NCBI RefSeq assembly: GCF_018736085.1
Contig: NZ_CP076134.1
Location: 2,242,501-2,306,500, forward strand
Length of the DNA stretch: 64,000 nt
Origin: Bradyrhizobium sediminis
Lineage (GTDB): Bacteria > Pseudomonadota > Alphaproteobacteria > Rhizobiales > Xanthobacteraceae
Direction of reading: 5' to 3'
Shown: positions 55,054 to 62,827 of the stretch, piece by piece
Layout: every line of letters begins with the position of its first letter
How positions within the stretch are numbered: position 1 is the first letter of the stretch
Made by a program: the position numbers and the translations under genes
Notes under the pieces: generated by a model
Told to the model about the DNA's origin: nothing
Database searches by the model: none
What the model saw: the letters and a program-made list of their open reading frames with translations, nothing else

Positions 55054-55410
55054 TTCGAAATTTCATTGGCCTTTTTCTTATAAGGTCCGCGAAGCACGGG
55101 GTTTCCCGTACGTCGATCATCCCAATCAGCCGCCATTGCAGGCGTTGCGCCCAGCGTCTTGTGGGCACGGCAGAAGTTGTGGAACACGAAATAGAGCGCC
55201 AGCGCGTGGCAATGGTTCTCGAATTTCTTGCTGAACGCATCGGTGAGCCGGGTGAACCAGCGCATTGATATGTGCATTGTGACGTGCTGGCGCTCGGCAA
55301 AAGACGTGTTGATAAGGTCTGAGTGTAGGCCGTGCCAGCCAGTCCCGCGTCAACCAGCAGCTTCGAAAGATGGATACCCCAGTGATCCGGGATACCGAAC
55401 GCATGGACGA
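55050..55410 (-). pseudogene. IS1-type transposase remnant
   Basis: On the minus strand the right-hand part shows an N-terminal-like RSVSRITGVSI segment. The left part shows the transposase C-terminus: INTSFAERQHVTMHISMRWF, TRLTDAFSKKFENHCHALAL and FHNFCRAHKTLGATPAMAA. The catalytic middle is missing and the two parts are in different frames. Wording matches IS1-family transposases of Bradyrhizobium. Confidence 0.75.
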
Positions 55411-55479
55411 CCCTCGCAGAGAATTCAGATGGGTAGGTAAAATGTTACTTTCGGGGGAAAGCTGGACATTAAGCGCCTA

Positions 55480-55540
55480 TCTCAAGTGTAAAGTAACTTG
55501 TAAAGTGTCAACTGGAGTGCCAAGTAATGGATTGCCAAGT
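55480..55540. promoter_or_regulatory. Spaced AAGT repeats upstream of the cargo operon
   Basis: Five related 8-mers precede the first gene: TCTCAAGT at 55480, TGTAAAGT at 55487 and 55499, TGCCAAGT at 55518 and 55533. The pairs are 12 and 15 bp apart. A GTTACTTT/AAAGTAAC inverted pair spans 55444-55451 and 55490-55497. They could bind the HTH protein encoded downstream. Confidence 0.45.
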
Positions 55541-55550
55541 GGAGGGGGTC

Positions 55551-56333
55551 ATGGGCAAGAAAATGAATAATGCCCCGGTTTACTATGCGCTGGCGCAAGT
55601 CAAGTTTAATACCTTGGCGGCGCTGGCTACCTACGTGCCTGCAATCCAGGAAAACCTGCGCAAGGCTGGATACCCGGATTTTCAAACCATCCAGTTGGCA
55701 CACTTGGAGCTAATCGGAGCTCCGGTACCAAAGACAACGGTCGCTACGCGGTACTTGTTTTTGAATTCCCGTAAGACGGCCGGCTTCATTTTGGACCAGT
55801 CTTGGTTGACATACCAAACGACAGATTACGACACGTTTGAACCATTTCTGTCGGCGTTCCTTTTTGGTTTGCAGGCGATACACAAAGAGGCGGTCCTGAA
55901 CTACTCGGAGCGTGTTGGGGTACGTTATTTGGATGCGGTACTGCCTAACGCGAATGAATCTGTAACTGACTATCTGCAGCCTTGCGTTCTAGGGCTATCT
56001 GGTAGCTTTCCTGATAGATCCCTCGTTCATACGCTCTCCGAAACAAGGACTGTGCTCGACAAAACCACGCTGGTAAGTCGAGCTATTGTGCATACGCAAC
56101 AGGATCGCGGCGCCGCATTTCCAGAAGATTTGCAGCCGATACACCTCACGCTAATAGCGAAATTTGCACAAGTCACTGGGCAATACGCGATCATTGATAC
56201 CGATGGCTGGATGGAAGATCGACAGGATTTTGACTTGGACCGTCTAGCAACAACGCTGGATTCGCTTCATAAGAACATAGGCCGTTCATTCGAAAAAATG
56301 GTGACTCCTCATGCTCTCAAAGTCTGGGATTGA
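55551..56333 (+). CDS. TIGR04255-like protein (cargo gene 1)
   Basis: The 260-residue product starts after a good ribosome site (GGAGGGGG at 55541-55548). It shows APVYYALAQVKFNTLAALAT at the start, and LNYSERVGVRYLDAVLPN in the middle, resembling the GLRYIN motif of the sporadically distributed TIGR04255 family, whose members have no established biochemical function. No signal peptide or membrane segment. Codon use is much less GC-rich than flanking genes. It is followed 4 bp later by the HTH gene (ATG 56338). Confidence 0.7.
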   Translation: MGKKMNNAPVYYALAQVKFNTLAALATYVPAIQENLRKAGYPDFQTIQLAHLELIGAPVPKTTVATRYLFLNSRKTAGFILDQSWLTYQTTDYDTFEPFLSAFLFGLQAIHKEAVLNYSERVGVRYLDAVLPNANESVTDYLQPCVLGLSGSFPDRSLVHTLSETRTVLDKTTLVSRAIVHTQQDRGAAFPEDLQPIHLTLIAKFAQVTGQYAIIDTDGWMEDRQDFDLDRLATTLDSLHKNIGRSFEKMVTPHALKVWD

Positions 56334-56337
56334 GACA

Positions 56338-56925
56338 ATGGATAGGACAACTCCAAATCACCGCAACGGCACCTTCTTAGCCCCTCTTGTGACATTCACT
56401 GTTCTTTTGGGAGGGGTAGGTACGGGAGGAGATTATACGCCTGCCTATCATGCGCTCCGTGAAAGCAGGGATGTTTTCAGCAAGCAGCGAGACAGCGCTC
56501 CTAAGTCGAATGGGTTCGCGGTTAGTGCAGATATTGAATACACGAAGTCTACGCTGCACCTGTCAATGGCAGAGCTGGCGCGTTGTTTGGGTGTCTCGCG
56601 GCAGGCGCTCTATAATTGGATTGACGGTGGATCCATCAAACACGAAAACTTGGCAAAGCTGATTGAGTTGAAATCAGCCGCAATCGTCATTGCTGACGCT
56701 AGCTTGTCTGAACGCGCACTCTTTATTCACCGCAAATTGCCGGGTGGTAAGACGCTTATAGAAACTGTCGCTATGGGCGGAAGCGGTACAGAGGCCGCAC
56801 AGTCTCTTGTAAAGTTGGCTAATGAGGAGGCCGAACAGCGGCTTGCTCTTAATGGGCTGTTAGTCGATCGAAAACCGCATAACCTTCTCGGACACGGCAC
56901 TCCAGAGTTGGTCGATAAGTCATGA
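56338..56925 (+). CDS. HTH protein with hydrophobic N-terminus (cargo gene 2)
   Basis: The 195-residue product from ATG 56338 has a hydrophobic stretch at residues 12-28 (TFLAPLVTFTVLLGGVG), a Ser/charged linker, and an HTH at about 76-105: LSMAELARCLGVSRQALYNW then IDGGSIKHENLAKLIELK. The HTH resembles phage/XRE-type or antitoxin DNA-binding domains. ATG 56311 inside the previous gene would add nine residues. A DNA-binding protein with a possible membrane segment is unusual; alternatively the hydrophobic part is buried. It may regulate the operon. Confidence 0.68.
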   Translation: MDRTTPNHRNGTFLAPLVTFTVLLGGVGTGGDYTPAYHALRESRDVFSKQRDSAPKSNGFAVSADIEYTKSTLHLSMAELARCLGVSRQALYNWIDGGSIKHENLAKLIELKSAAIVIADASLSERALFIHRKLPGGKTLIETVAMGGSGTEAAQSLVKLANEEAEQRLALNGLLVDRKPHNLLGHGTPELVDKS

Positions 56926-56928
56926 AGA

Positions 56929-57747
56929 ATGCAAGAGACCAGAATTGATACCCCTTGGGAGCAAGGTCTGCTTCTCAGCGTAAGCAGCGCTGAGAAGCTC
57001 GGGCTGCTTCACCCAGAAACAAGAGAGGATACCGTTGCTATCCTTGTTTCGCATGATTGTGACGTTCTTGAGAGTGCTGCAAACGAGCCGTTCTGCGAGA
57101 TTCTTATTGGACGGAAGATAGAGGCTATTAATGGACTCTACGCCAACGGTAAGAGCCCACGGCGCTTGCATCTGAATTTTTCAGCAGGGCCAACTGCTCT
57201 ATTAGCTGAATTTTTTGCAACCGAAAAAAGGTCCATAAAGAAGGAATTGTTGCTCGCGGAGTCACCTCTCCCGGAGATCAGGCTCACTCAAGACGAACAC
57301 TTTACGCTGCAGTCCTGGTTGGCAGCCCGCTATCATCGGGCAATTTTCCCCGATGAATTTGATCGGCGATTGAAGGAAAGGCCTGCGGAAGTCCATAAGA
57401 AGATAGCAAGCACTATCAAGGCGACGGGTACCGACCTCATCGCCGTTCTATTTGATATCGACTCCGGCAAGGACGAAAAGCATGGAGAGGCAGACGACCC
57501 TTACGCTCTAACAATAATTCTCGTTTACAACGTGTCAGAAGACCCCGGGAGGGCGCAGGCGTCAGCGAATAAAGCCGCAAGCACAATCAAGAGCCTCTTC
57601 AGGCAATATTACTACAGCGACAAGAAATGGAAAAATATCGAGTTGCGCGTATGCTTGCCCGTCTCTGCGGATAGTATTTCCCTGCATCAACTTCGATCTA
57701 CAAGGCCGTGGAACTTCGATTACCTTGATATCGTTGAATCTGGTTAG
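56929..57747 (+). CDS. Unrecognised protein with SHDCD motif (cargo gene 3)
   Basis: The 272-residue product starts 3 bp after gene 2. I do not recognise the family with confidence. Visible features are TVAILVSHDCDVLESAANEP at about residues 35-54, LLAESPLPEIRLTQDEHFT, then AARYHRAIFPDEFDRRLKER and a basic C-terminal half ending RPWNFDYLDIVESG. The SHDCD segment could be metal- or nucleotide-binding or catalytic. No transmembrane segment. Low GC like its neighbours. Its TAG overlaps the end of the convergent gene at 57744. Confidence 0.65.
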   Translation: MQETRIDTPWEQGLLLSVSSAEKLGLLHPETREDTVAILVSHDCDVLESAANEPFCEILIGRKIEAINGLYANGKSPRRLHLNFSAGPTALLAEFFATEKRSIKKELLLAESPLPEIRLTQDEHFTLQSWLAARYHRAIFPDEFDRRLKERPAEVHKKIASTIKATGTDLIAVLFDIDSGKDEKHGEADDPYALTIILVYNVSEDPGRAQASANKAASTIKSLFRQYYYSDKKWKNIELRVCLPVSADSISLHQLRSTRPWNFDYLDIVESG

Positions 57748-58016
57748 GCCTCACTTTTCCATCGAGACTTGGCCGCCTTCTTTGCGATCTCCGACCGCTT
57801 CTTGGCAGTCATCCCCGCGGCCCGCGCTTTCCCGCCCATGCGTCCCAGCGCCACGGCGGCGGCGTTCTTACCGTCCTTGGTGGTGATGTCCTCGATCTCG
57901 CCGGTCGCGATCTTGGCGATCATGACGGCGTTTCCGATGGCGTCAGTTGGACGTTTTTCGCCTTTTGTTGAGCGCTGGTTGCGGTCGATGCAATCAGGGC
58001 AATCAGCGTGGAGCAT
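57744..58016 (-). CDS. Small basic protein with CPDC motif
   Basis: The 90-residue product begins MLHADCPDCIDRNQ and has KRPTDAIGNAVMIAKIATGE and a Lys/Ala-rich C-terminal half (GRMGGKARAAGMTAKKRSEI, KKAAKSRWKSEA). Such tails occur in small nucleic-acid-binding or stress proteins. It lies just inside the right inverted repeat, convergent with the cargo. ATG 58124 outside the repeat is an alternative but would run through the repeat. Confidence 0.55.
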   Translation of the reverse strand: MLHADCPDCIDRNQRSTKGEKRPTDAIGNAVMIAKIATGEIEDITTKDGKNAAAVALGRMGGKARAAGMTAKKRSEIAKKAAKSRWKSEA

Positions 58017-58043
58017 GGTCCAGACCCATGACAAAATTTCAAC

Positions 58044-58059
58044 CTGAGACACTACCCGG
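58044..58059 (-). repeat. Right terminal inverted repeat of the 55-kb element
   Basis: CTGAGACACTACCCGG, the exact reverse complement of 55038-55053. Confidence 0.75.
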
Positions 58060-58216
58060 TGCGGACGTTGTCCCCCGGCTACCGCCTCGTTGTGTCCGCC
58101 GCCGCCCGCCATTAAGGTAAACAAAGGGTTTAAATTGCCCGCCCCAGTTTAAGCGAGTTACCTCGCCCGCAAGCCGCGGCTCCGGTCCGGAGCCAGCGGA
58201 ACGAGCGGGAAGCGGC

Positions 58217-58744
58217 ATGTCCACAAACTGGCGGATCAGTTCATTCAACGGCGCGCTGCTGGCGGCCTATTTCGTTCCGACCTGGACCATCGTTGCCCTC
58301 AAGATCGTGATTTCGCCGATCCACGGCCTCTACGAGCGGCCGAACATATCGGTGGCGCTGTTCATCAGCGATTACCTGCAGCTGGCGGCGCTGAACACGG
58401 TGCGCTTTGCCTGGCTGGTGGCGTTGGGCAAGCTCACGGTCGCCGCATTTTTTGCGCTGTTCGTGGTCCTTCTCACCCGCCCTTCGGTCCGCAAGAGCGG
58501 CGGCTGCGACGAAGCGCTTGGCATCGCGCTCGCGATCGGCAGCGTGATCAGTTTTGCCAGCATGGTGATGGCCTCGCAGGTCGGCGAAACCGCAGCCCTC
58601 AGGCTGCATGCGACGGAGCTGTTGCTGTTGCTCGGCGCCGCCATCGTGCTGGTGATCGAACGTCCGGCACAGCCGCAGACCGATCACAGCGTGACTGCGC
58701 CCGCTCTATCGCTCCAGCAGGCCCAACTCCCCCACAACCGCTGA
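58217..58744 (+). CDS. Hypothetical membrane protein
   Basis: The 175-residue product has four hydrophobic helices: GALLAAYFVPTWTIVALKIV, FAWLVALGKLTVAAFFALFV, GIALAIGSVISFASMVMA, and LLLLLGAAIVLVI. The N-terminus MSTNWRISSFNG is polar. Family not recognised. Confidence 0.7.
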   Translation: MSTNWRISSFNGALLAAYFVPTWTIVALKIVISPIHGLYERPNISVALFISDYLQLAALNTVRFAWLVALGKLTVAAFFALFVVLLTRPSVRKSGGCDEALGIALAIGSVISFASMVMASQVGETAALRLHATELLLLLGAAIVLVIERPAQPQTDHSVTAPALSLQQAQLPHNR

Positions 58745-58765
58745 CGCCGCCCTGGCGGACGCGGC

Positions 58766-59548
58766 CTAGCGCTGCGTCAGGAAGCCGACCACCGCGTCGG
58801 TGAAGGCGTGCGGCTGTTCGACGTTGGAAATATGCGCGGCGTCGAGAATCGTTAAGGCGGCGCCGGGGATCTGGCTGCGGATGAACTCGCCGGCCGCGAT
58901 CGGCGTCGACATGTCGTGACGCCCGGCGATGACCAGCGTCGGGCTCTTGATCCTGGGCAACAGCGCGCGCTGATCGAGCGTGCTCAGCGCTTCGCAGCAG
59001 GCGAGATAACCCTGCACCGGCGAGGCAATCAGCATCGCCTTCATGTTCGCCGTTATCTGAGGCTCGCGCTCGCGGAAATCGGCGGTCAGCCAGCCTGATA
59101 TCACGGTGTCCGCCACCGCGGCGATACCGCCTTCCTTCACCGCCTTGATGCGGTTCAGCCAGTTGGTCGGATCGGGATAGTGGCAGGCGGTGTTGGCGAG
59201 AATGATCTTGCCGAACCGCTCGGGCGCGTTGGCCCCCAGCCATTGTCCGACCATGCCGCCCATCGACAGCCCGCACCAGTGCACCTTCTCGATGTTGAGG
59301 TCGTCGAGGATCGCCAGCACGTCGCGGCCGAAGCGCTCCATCGAATAGGGGCCGGGCGGCACATTGGACTTGCCGTGGCCGCTCCGGTCGTAGCGGATCA
59401 CGCGAAACACCTGGGTGAGCGCCTTCATCTGCGGCTCCCACATCTGCAAGGTGCAGCCCAGCGAATTCGACAGCATCAGCGTCGGTCCGCCGTCGCGGCC
59501 TTCGACGGATACATTGAGCAGGCAACCGTCGGCATCGATCATCGGCAT
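58766..59548 (-). CDS. pcaD: 3-oxoadipate enol-lactonase-type alpha/beta hydrolase
   Basis: The 260-residue product has the alpha/beta-hydrolase triad: nucleophile Ser in VHWCGLSMGGMVGQWLG, Asp in VIAGRHDMSTPIAAGE, and His in DAAHISNVEQPHAF. RYDRSGHGKSNVPPGPY is typical of PcaD, which opens the enol-lactone in the beta-ketoadipate pathway. No other pca genes are nearby, so another ester is possible. ATG 59542 is an alternative start. Confidence 0.85.
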   Translation of the reverse strand: MPMIDADGCLLNVSVEGRDGGPTLMLSNSLGCTLQMWEPQMKALTQVFRVIRYDRSGHGKSNVPPGPYSMERFGRDVLAILDDLNIEKVHWCGLSMGGMVGQWLGANAPERFGKIILANTACHYPDPTNWLNRIKAVKEGGIAAVADTVISGWLTADFREREPQITANMKAMLIASPVQGYLACCEALSTLDQRALLPRIKSPTLVIAGRHDMSTPIAAGEFIRSQIPGAALTILDAAHISNVEQPHAFTDAVVGFLTQR

Positions 59549-59832
59549 CAGGATTCTCCGGAGTGGTCCTATTTCTCGTCGGCGAGCGAAGCGGGCAGCC
59601 GGGCTTGCGAGTAGCTTTGATAGGCCATCGGTTCAACCAATGCAGCGATTCTTTCCACGCACAAAGGCGCGGCGGCCTCGGCCTCCCGCCTGGCTCCGGC
59701 AATCCCGAGACATCGGCGCAACTCTGTTGCGCTGCGAATATGCGTCGGTTGTGATCGGTCCGGCCTCTTCCTTTTGGCCCGGGCGTGCTTTACTTGGGGG
59801 ACAACAGGCAAAGCGACTGGGGAGGCACCACG

Positions 59833-60279
59833 ATGGCCATGACGATGAACGGCGAAGTCCAGCTTGCGGCGCTGCGCGAAGCGGTGTGGACCAAGTTGAA
59901 CGACCCGGAAGTGCTGAAAGCCTGCATCCCCGGCTGCGAGGAACTGGAGAAGACCGAAGACAACGGCTTTCGCGCGGTCGCCAAGATGAAGGTCGGGCCG
60001 GTGTCGGCCCGCTTCAAGGGCCGGGTGATGCTGAGCGATCTCGATCCGCCCAATGGCTACAAGATTTCAGGCGAAGGCGAGGGCGGGGTCGCAGGCTTCG
60101 CCAAAGGTGGCGCAACCGTGGCGCTGGCAGAGAAGGACGGCGGCACGCTGTTGACCTACAATGTCGAGGCGCAGATCGGCGGCAAGCTGGCCCAGCTCGG
60201 TCAAAGGCTGATCAATGGCGCGGCCAAGAAACTGGCCGATGAATTTTTCGCCAATTTCGCCAAGGCGGTGCAAAATTAG
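59833..60279 (+). CDS. coxG: CO dehydrogenase-associated CoxG (SRPBCC) protein
   Basis: The 148-residue product has the CoxG pattern: MTMNGEVQLAALREAVWTKL, LNDPEVLKACIPGCEELEKT, and AKGGATVALAEKDGGTLLTY. The family is a START-like lipid/ligand-binding fold, proposed to anchor CO dehydrogenase to the membrane. The start at 59833 is supported by GGAGG at 59820-59824. Coherent with coxS and coxM downstream. Confidence 0.9.
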   Translation: MAMTMNGEVQLAALREAVWTKLNDPEVLKACIPGCEELEKTEDNGFRAVAKMKVGPVSARFKGRVMLSDLDPPNGYKISGEGEGGVAGFAKGGATVALAEKDGGTLLTYNVEAQIGGKLAQLGQRLINGAAKKLADEFFANFAKAVQN

Positions 60280-60454
60280 TCTCGAGGACCCGAGCCCTCA
60301 ACAGGCGGGTCCCGCCAAAGTCCGCATAAGTCACATCTGGCCATGCCCAAGGTGAGGTTGCTCATTGCCGGGATGGCCCATATTATGGCTTTGGAATTAC
60401 TTTAAATGACTGTTTGGCTGTGCAATGCAGCAGGGCAGATGAAGAGAGTGCTGA

Positions 60455-60940
60455 ATGGCCAAGATTTCGCTTGTTGTGAACGGTAGTCCCGTCAACGCCA
60501 ATGTCGACCCCCGCACCCTGCTGGTGCAGTTCCTGCGCGAGAATCTGCGCCTGACCGGCACCCATGTCGGCTGCGACACCTCGCAGTGCGGCGCCTGTGT
60601 CGTGCATCTGGACGGCAAGGCGGTCAAATCCTGCACCACGCTGGCGGTGATGGCTGACGGCCACGAAGTCAGGACCATCGAGGGCCTGGCCGCCGACGGC
60701 GCGCCGCTGCATCCGATGCAGGAGGCGTTCCGCGAGCATCACGGCCTGCAATGCGGTTTCTGCACGCCCGGCATGATCATGACCGCGGTCGACCTCGTCC
60801 ACCGCAAGGGCCACGATCTGACCGACCACACCATCCGGGAAGAGCTCGAAGGCAATCTGTGCCGCTGCACCGGCTATCAGAACATCGTTCAATCGATCGC
60901 GGCCGGCGCCAAGGCGATGGCGAAGTCCGATCTCGCGTAA
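60455..60940 (+). CDS. coxS: CO dehydrogenase-type small subunit (two [2Fe-2S])
   Basis: The 161-residue product has two [2Fe-2S] sets: [20 protein letters not shown] with a fourth Cys in VKSC (plant-type), and [18 protein letters not shown] with [13 protein letters not shown]. This is the electron-transfer subunit of molybdenum hydroxylases. The next gene after it is coxM; no large subunit gene lies between. Confidence 0.95.
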   Translation: MAKISLVVNGSPVNANVDPRTLLVQFLRENLRLTGTHVGCDTSQCGACVVHLDGKAVKSCTTLAVMADGHEVRTIEGLAADGAPLHPMQEAFREHHGLQCGFCTPGMIMTAVDLVHRKGHDLTDHTIREELEGNLCRCTGYQNIVQSIAAGAKAMAKSDLA

Positions 60941-60972
60941 CGCACGTCCCGCACGGCGATCAGGAATATCTC

Positions 60973-61779
60973 ATGTACGAATTCAAATATCACCGTCCGG
61001 CGACTGTGCGGCAGGCCGCCAATCTGCTGGTGAAGAACGAAGACGCCAAGGTCATTGCCGGCGGTCACACGCTGCTGCCGGTCATGAAGCAGCGGCTCGC
61101 CAGCCCGCCGCATCTGGTCGATCTTTCCCATATCGAGGGGCTCGACGGCATCGAGATGAAGGGCCGCTCGCTGGTGATCGGCGCCACCGCGACCCATAAC
61201 GCGGTCGCCACTTCCGCCATCGTCGGCGAGGCGATCCCGGCTCTGGCCGAACTCGCAGGCCTGATCGGCGATCCCGCAGTGCGCCACAAGGGTACCATCG
61301 GCGGCTCGCTCGCCAACAACGATCCGACCGCCGATTATCCGGCGGCCTGCATGGCGCTCGGCGCCACCATCGTCACCAACAAGCGCCGGCTGAAGCCGGA
61401 GGAATTCTTTCAGGGCCTGTTCACGACCGCGCTCGAGAGCGACGAGATCATCACCAGGGTGATGTTCCCGCTGCCGAAGAAGGCCGCCTACATCAAGTTC
61501 CGCAACCAGGCCTCGCGCTATGCGCTGGTCGGGGTGTTCGTCGCCAAGCGTCCGTCGGATGTCCGCGTCGCCGTCACCGGCGCCGGTTCCGAAGGCGTGT
61601 TCCGCCTCACCTCGTTCGAGGAAGCCCTGAAGAAGCGCTTCTCGGCGAAGGCGCTCGACGGCCTGACGGTACCTGCGGACGGATTGAACAGCGACCTGCA
61701 CGGCAGCGCCGAATATCGCGCCCATCTGATCGCGGTGCTGGCGCGCCGGGCCGTTGAAGCGGCGACCGGCAAAGCCTGA
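60973..61779 (+). CDS. coxM: CO dehydrogenase-type FAD-binding medium subunit
   Basis: The 268-residue product has the CoxM FAD motifs [20 protein letters not shown] and [20 protein letters not shown]. It passes electrons from the Fe-S subunit to acceptors. Start 60973 (MYEFKY). Gap to coxS is 32 bp and to coxD 37 bp, so they look like one transcript. Confidence 0.94.
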   Translation: MYEFKYHRPATVRQAANLLVKNEDAKVIAGGHTLLPVMKQRLASPPHLVDLSHIEGLDGIEMKGRSLVIGATATHNAVATSAIVGEAIPALAELAGLIGDPAVRHKGTIGGSLANNDPTADYPAACMALGATIVTNKRRLKPEEFFQGLFTTALESDEIITRVMFPLPKKAAYIKFRNQASRYALVGVFVAKRPSDVRVAVTGAGSEGVFRLTSFEEALKKRFSAKALDGLTVPADGLNSDLHGSAEYRAHLIAVLARRAVEAATGKA

Positions 61780-61816
61780 CATTGCCGATTCCTGACGCAT
61801 CGAGATTGGCGTTCCC

Positions 61817-62722
61817 ATGACCGCATTGGCGCTGCCCACCTCCGTCGATGCGATGCTGGAACTGCTGACCTCGCGCGGCTATCTCGCCGAGCGCTCGCTG
61901 GCAACGGTGACCTATCTGTCGCTGCGGATGGGCCGTCCGCTGTTCCTCGAAGGCGAGGCCGGCGTCGGCAAGACCGAGATCGCCAAGGTGCTGTCGGCGG
62001 CGCTGGGTCGCAAGCTGATCCGGCTGCAATGCTACGAAGGCCTCGATGTCGCCTCCGCCGTCTATGAGTGGAACAGCGCGGCGCAGATGATCGCGATCCG
62101 GCTCGCTGAAGCGGCAGGGGATACCGACCGCGCGCAGCTGTCGTCGGATATTTTTGCCAAGCGTTTTCTGATCGAGCGGCCGCTGTTGCAGGCGCTGGAG
62201 CCCGATGTGGCCGGCCCGCCGGTGCTCCTGATCGACGAACTCGATCGCGCCGACGAGGCGTTCGAGGCCTATCTCCTGGAAATCCTCTCGGACTTCCAGG
62301 TCACGATTCCGGAATTCGGCACCATCAAGGCGCCGCATCCGCCGATTGTCATCATCACCTCGAACCGCACCCGCGAGATTCACGACGCGCTGAAGCGCCG
62401 CTGTCTCTATCACTGGGTGGACTATCCCTCTGCCGAGCGCGAGCTCGCGATCGTCAAGTCGCGCGTGCCCGGCATATCAGCGAAACTATCGCAGCAGGTC
62501 GTCCGTTTCGTGCAGGCGCTGCGCGACCAGGATTTCTACAAGTCGCCCGGCGTCGCCGAGACCCTCGACTGGGCCACCGCGCTGACCGAACTCGACGCCC
62601 GCTCGCTGACCCCGCAGGTGGTCGGCGATACACTCGGCGCGCTGCTCAAGTATCAGGACGACATCGCGCGGATGCAGGGCGACACGCTGCAGAAGGTTTT
62701 GAAGGAAGCGACGAGCGACTAG
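61817..62722 (+). CDS. coxD: MoxR-type AAA+ ATPase (CoxD)
   Basis: The 301-residue product has Walker A FLEGEAGVGKTEIAKVL, Walker B VLLIDELDRADEAFEAYLL, sensor ITSNRTREIHDALKRRC and no membrane segment. CoxD in Oligotropha is required for maturing the [CuSMoO2] site of CO dehydrogenase. It is followed by the VWA partner coxE, with a palindromic repeat between. Confidence 0.93.
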   Translation: MTALALPTSVDAMLELLTSRGYLAERSLATVTYLSLRMGRPLFLEGEAGVGKTEIAKVLSAALGRKLIRLQCYEGLDVASAVYEWNSAAQMIAIRLAEAAGDTDRAQLSSDIFAKRFLIERPLLQALEPDVAGPPVLLIDELDRADEAFEAYLLEILSDFQVTIPEFGTIKAPHPPIVIITSNRTREIHDALKRRCLYHWVDYPSAERELAIVKSRVPGISAKLSQQVVRFVQALRDQDFYKSPGVAETLDWATALTELDARSLTPQVVGDTLGALLKYQDDIARMQGDTLQKVLKEATSD

Positions 62723-62726
62723 CCGC

Positions 62727-62811
62727 CATTCCGGGGCACGCGAAGCGTGAACCCGGAATCTCGCGCCGCAATCTCCAGATTCCGGGTCCGCACTTCGCGC
62801 GGCCCGGAATG
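62727..62811. repeat. Intergenic palindrome, family 3, copy 2
   Basis: CATTCCGGGGC at the left and GGCCCGGAATG at the right, with an inner ACCCGGAATCT / AGATTCCGGGT pair, matching 34283-34367. It separates coxD and coxE. Confidence 0.85.
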
Positions 62812-62827
62812 ACGAGGCGACAAACCC

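Larger units (their letters stand above)
55038..58059. mobile_element. Inverted-repeat-bounded foreign segment carrying three low-GC genes
   Basis: The 16-bp sequence CCGGGTAGTGTCTCAG at 55038-55053 has its exact reverse complement at 58044-58059. Between them lie a broken IS1-type transposase (left), three same-strand genes, and a small basic protein gene (right). Sampled line 56041-56100 contains 29 G/C of 60, against 39 of 60 at 62041-62100, so the cargo is visibly less GC-rich. It looks like a decayed IS1-type transposon or a cargo captured between two IS ends. A target duplication was not found. Confidence 0.65.

Noticed and set aside
60301..60454. Sigma-54 promoter before coxS
   Set aside because: TGG...GC pairs occur but with 9 or 11 bases between GG and GC, not the required 10.
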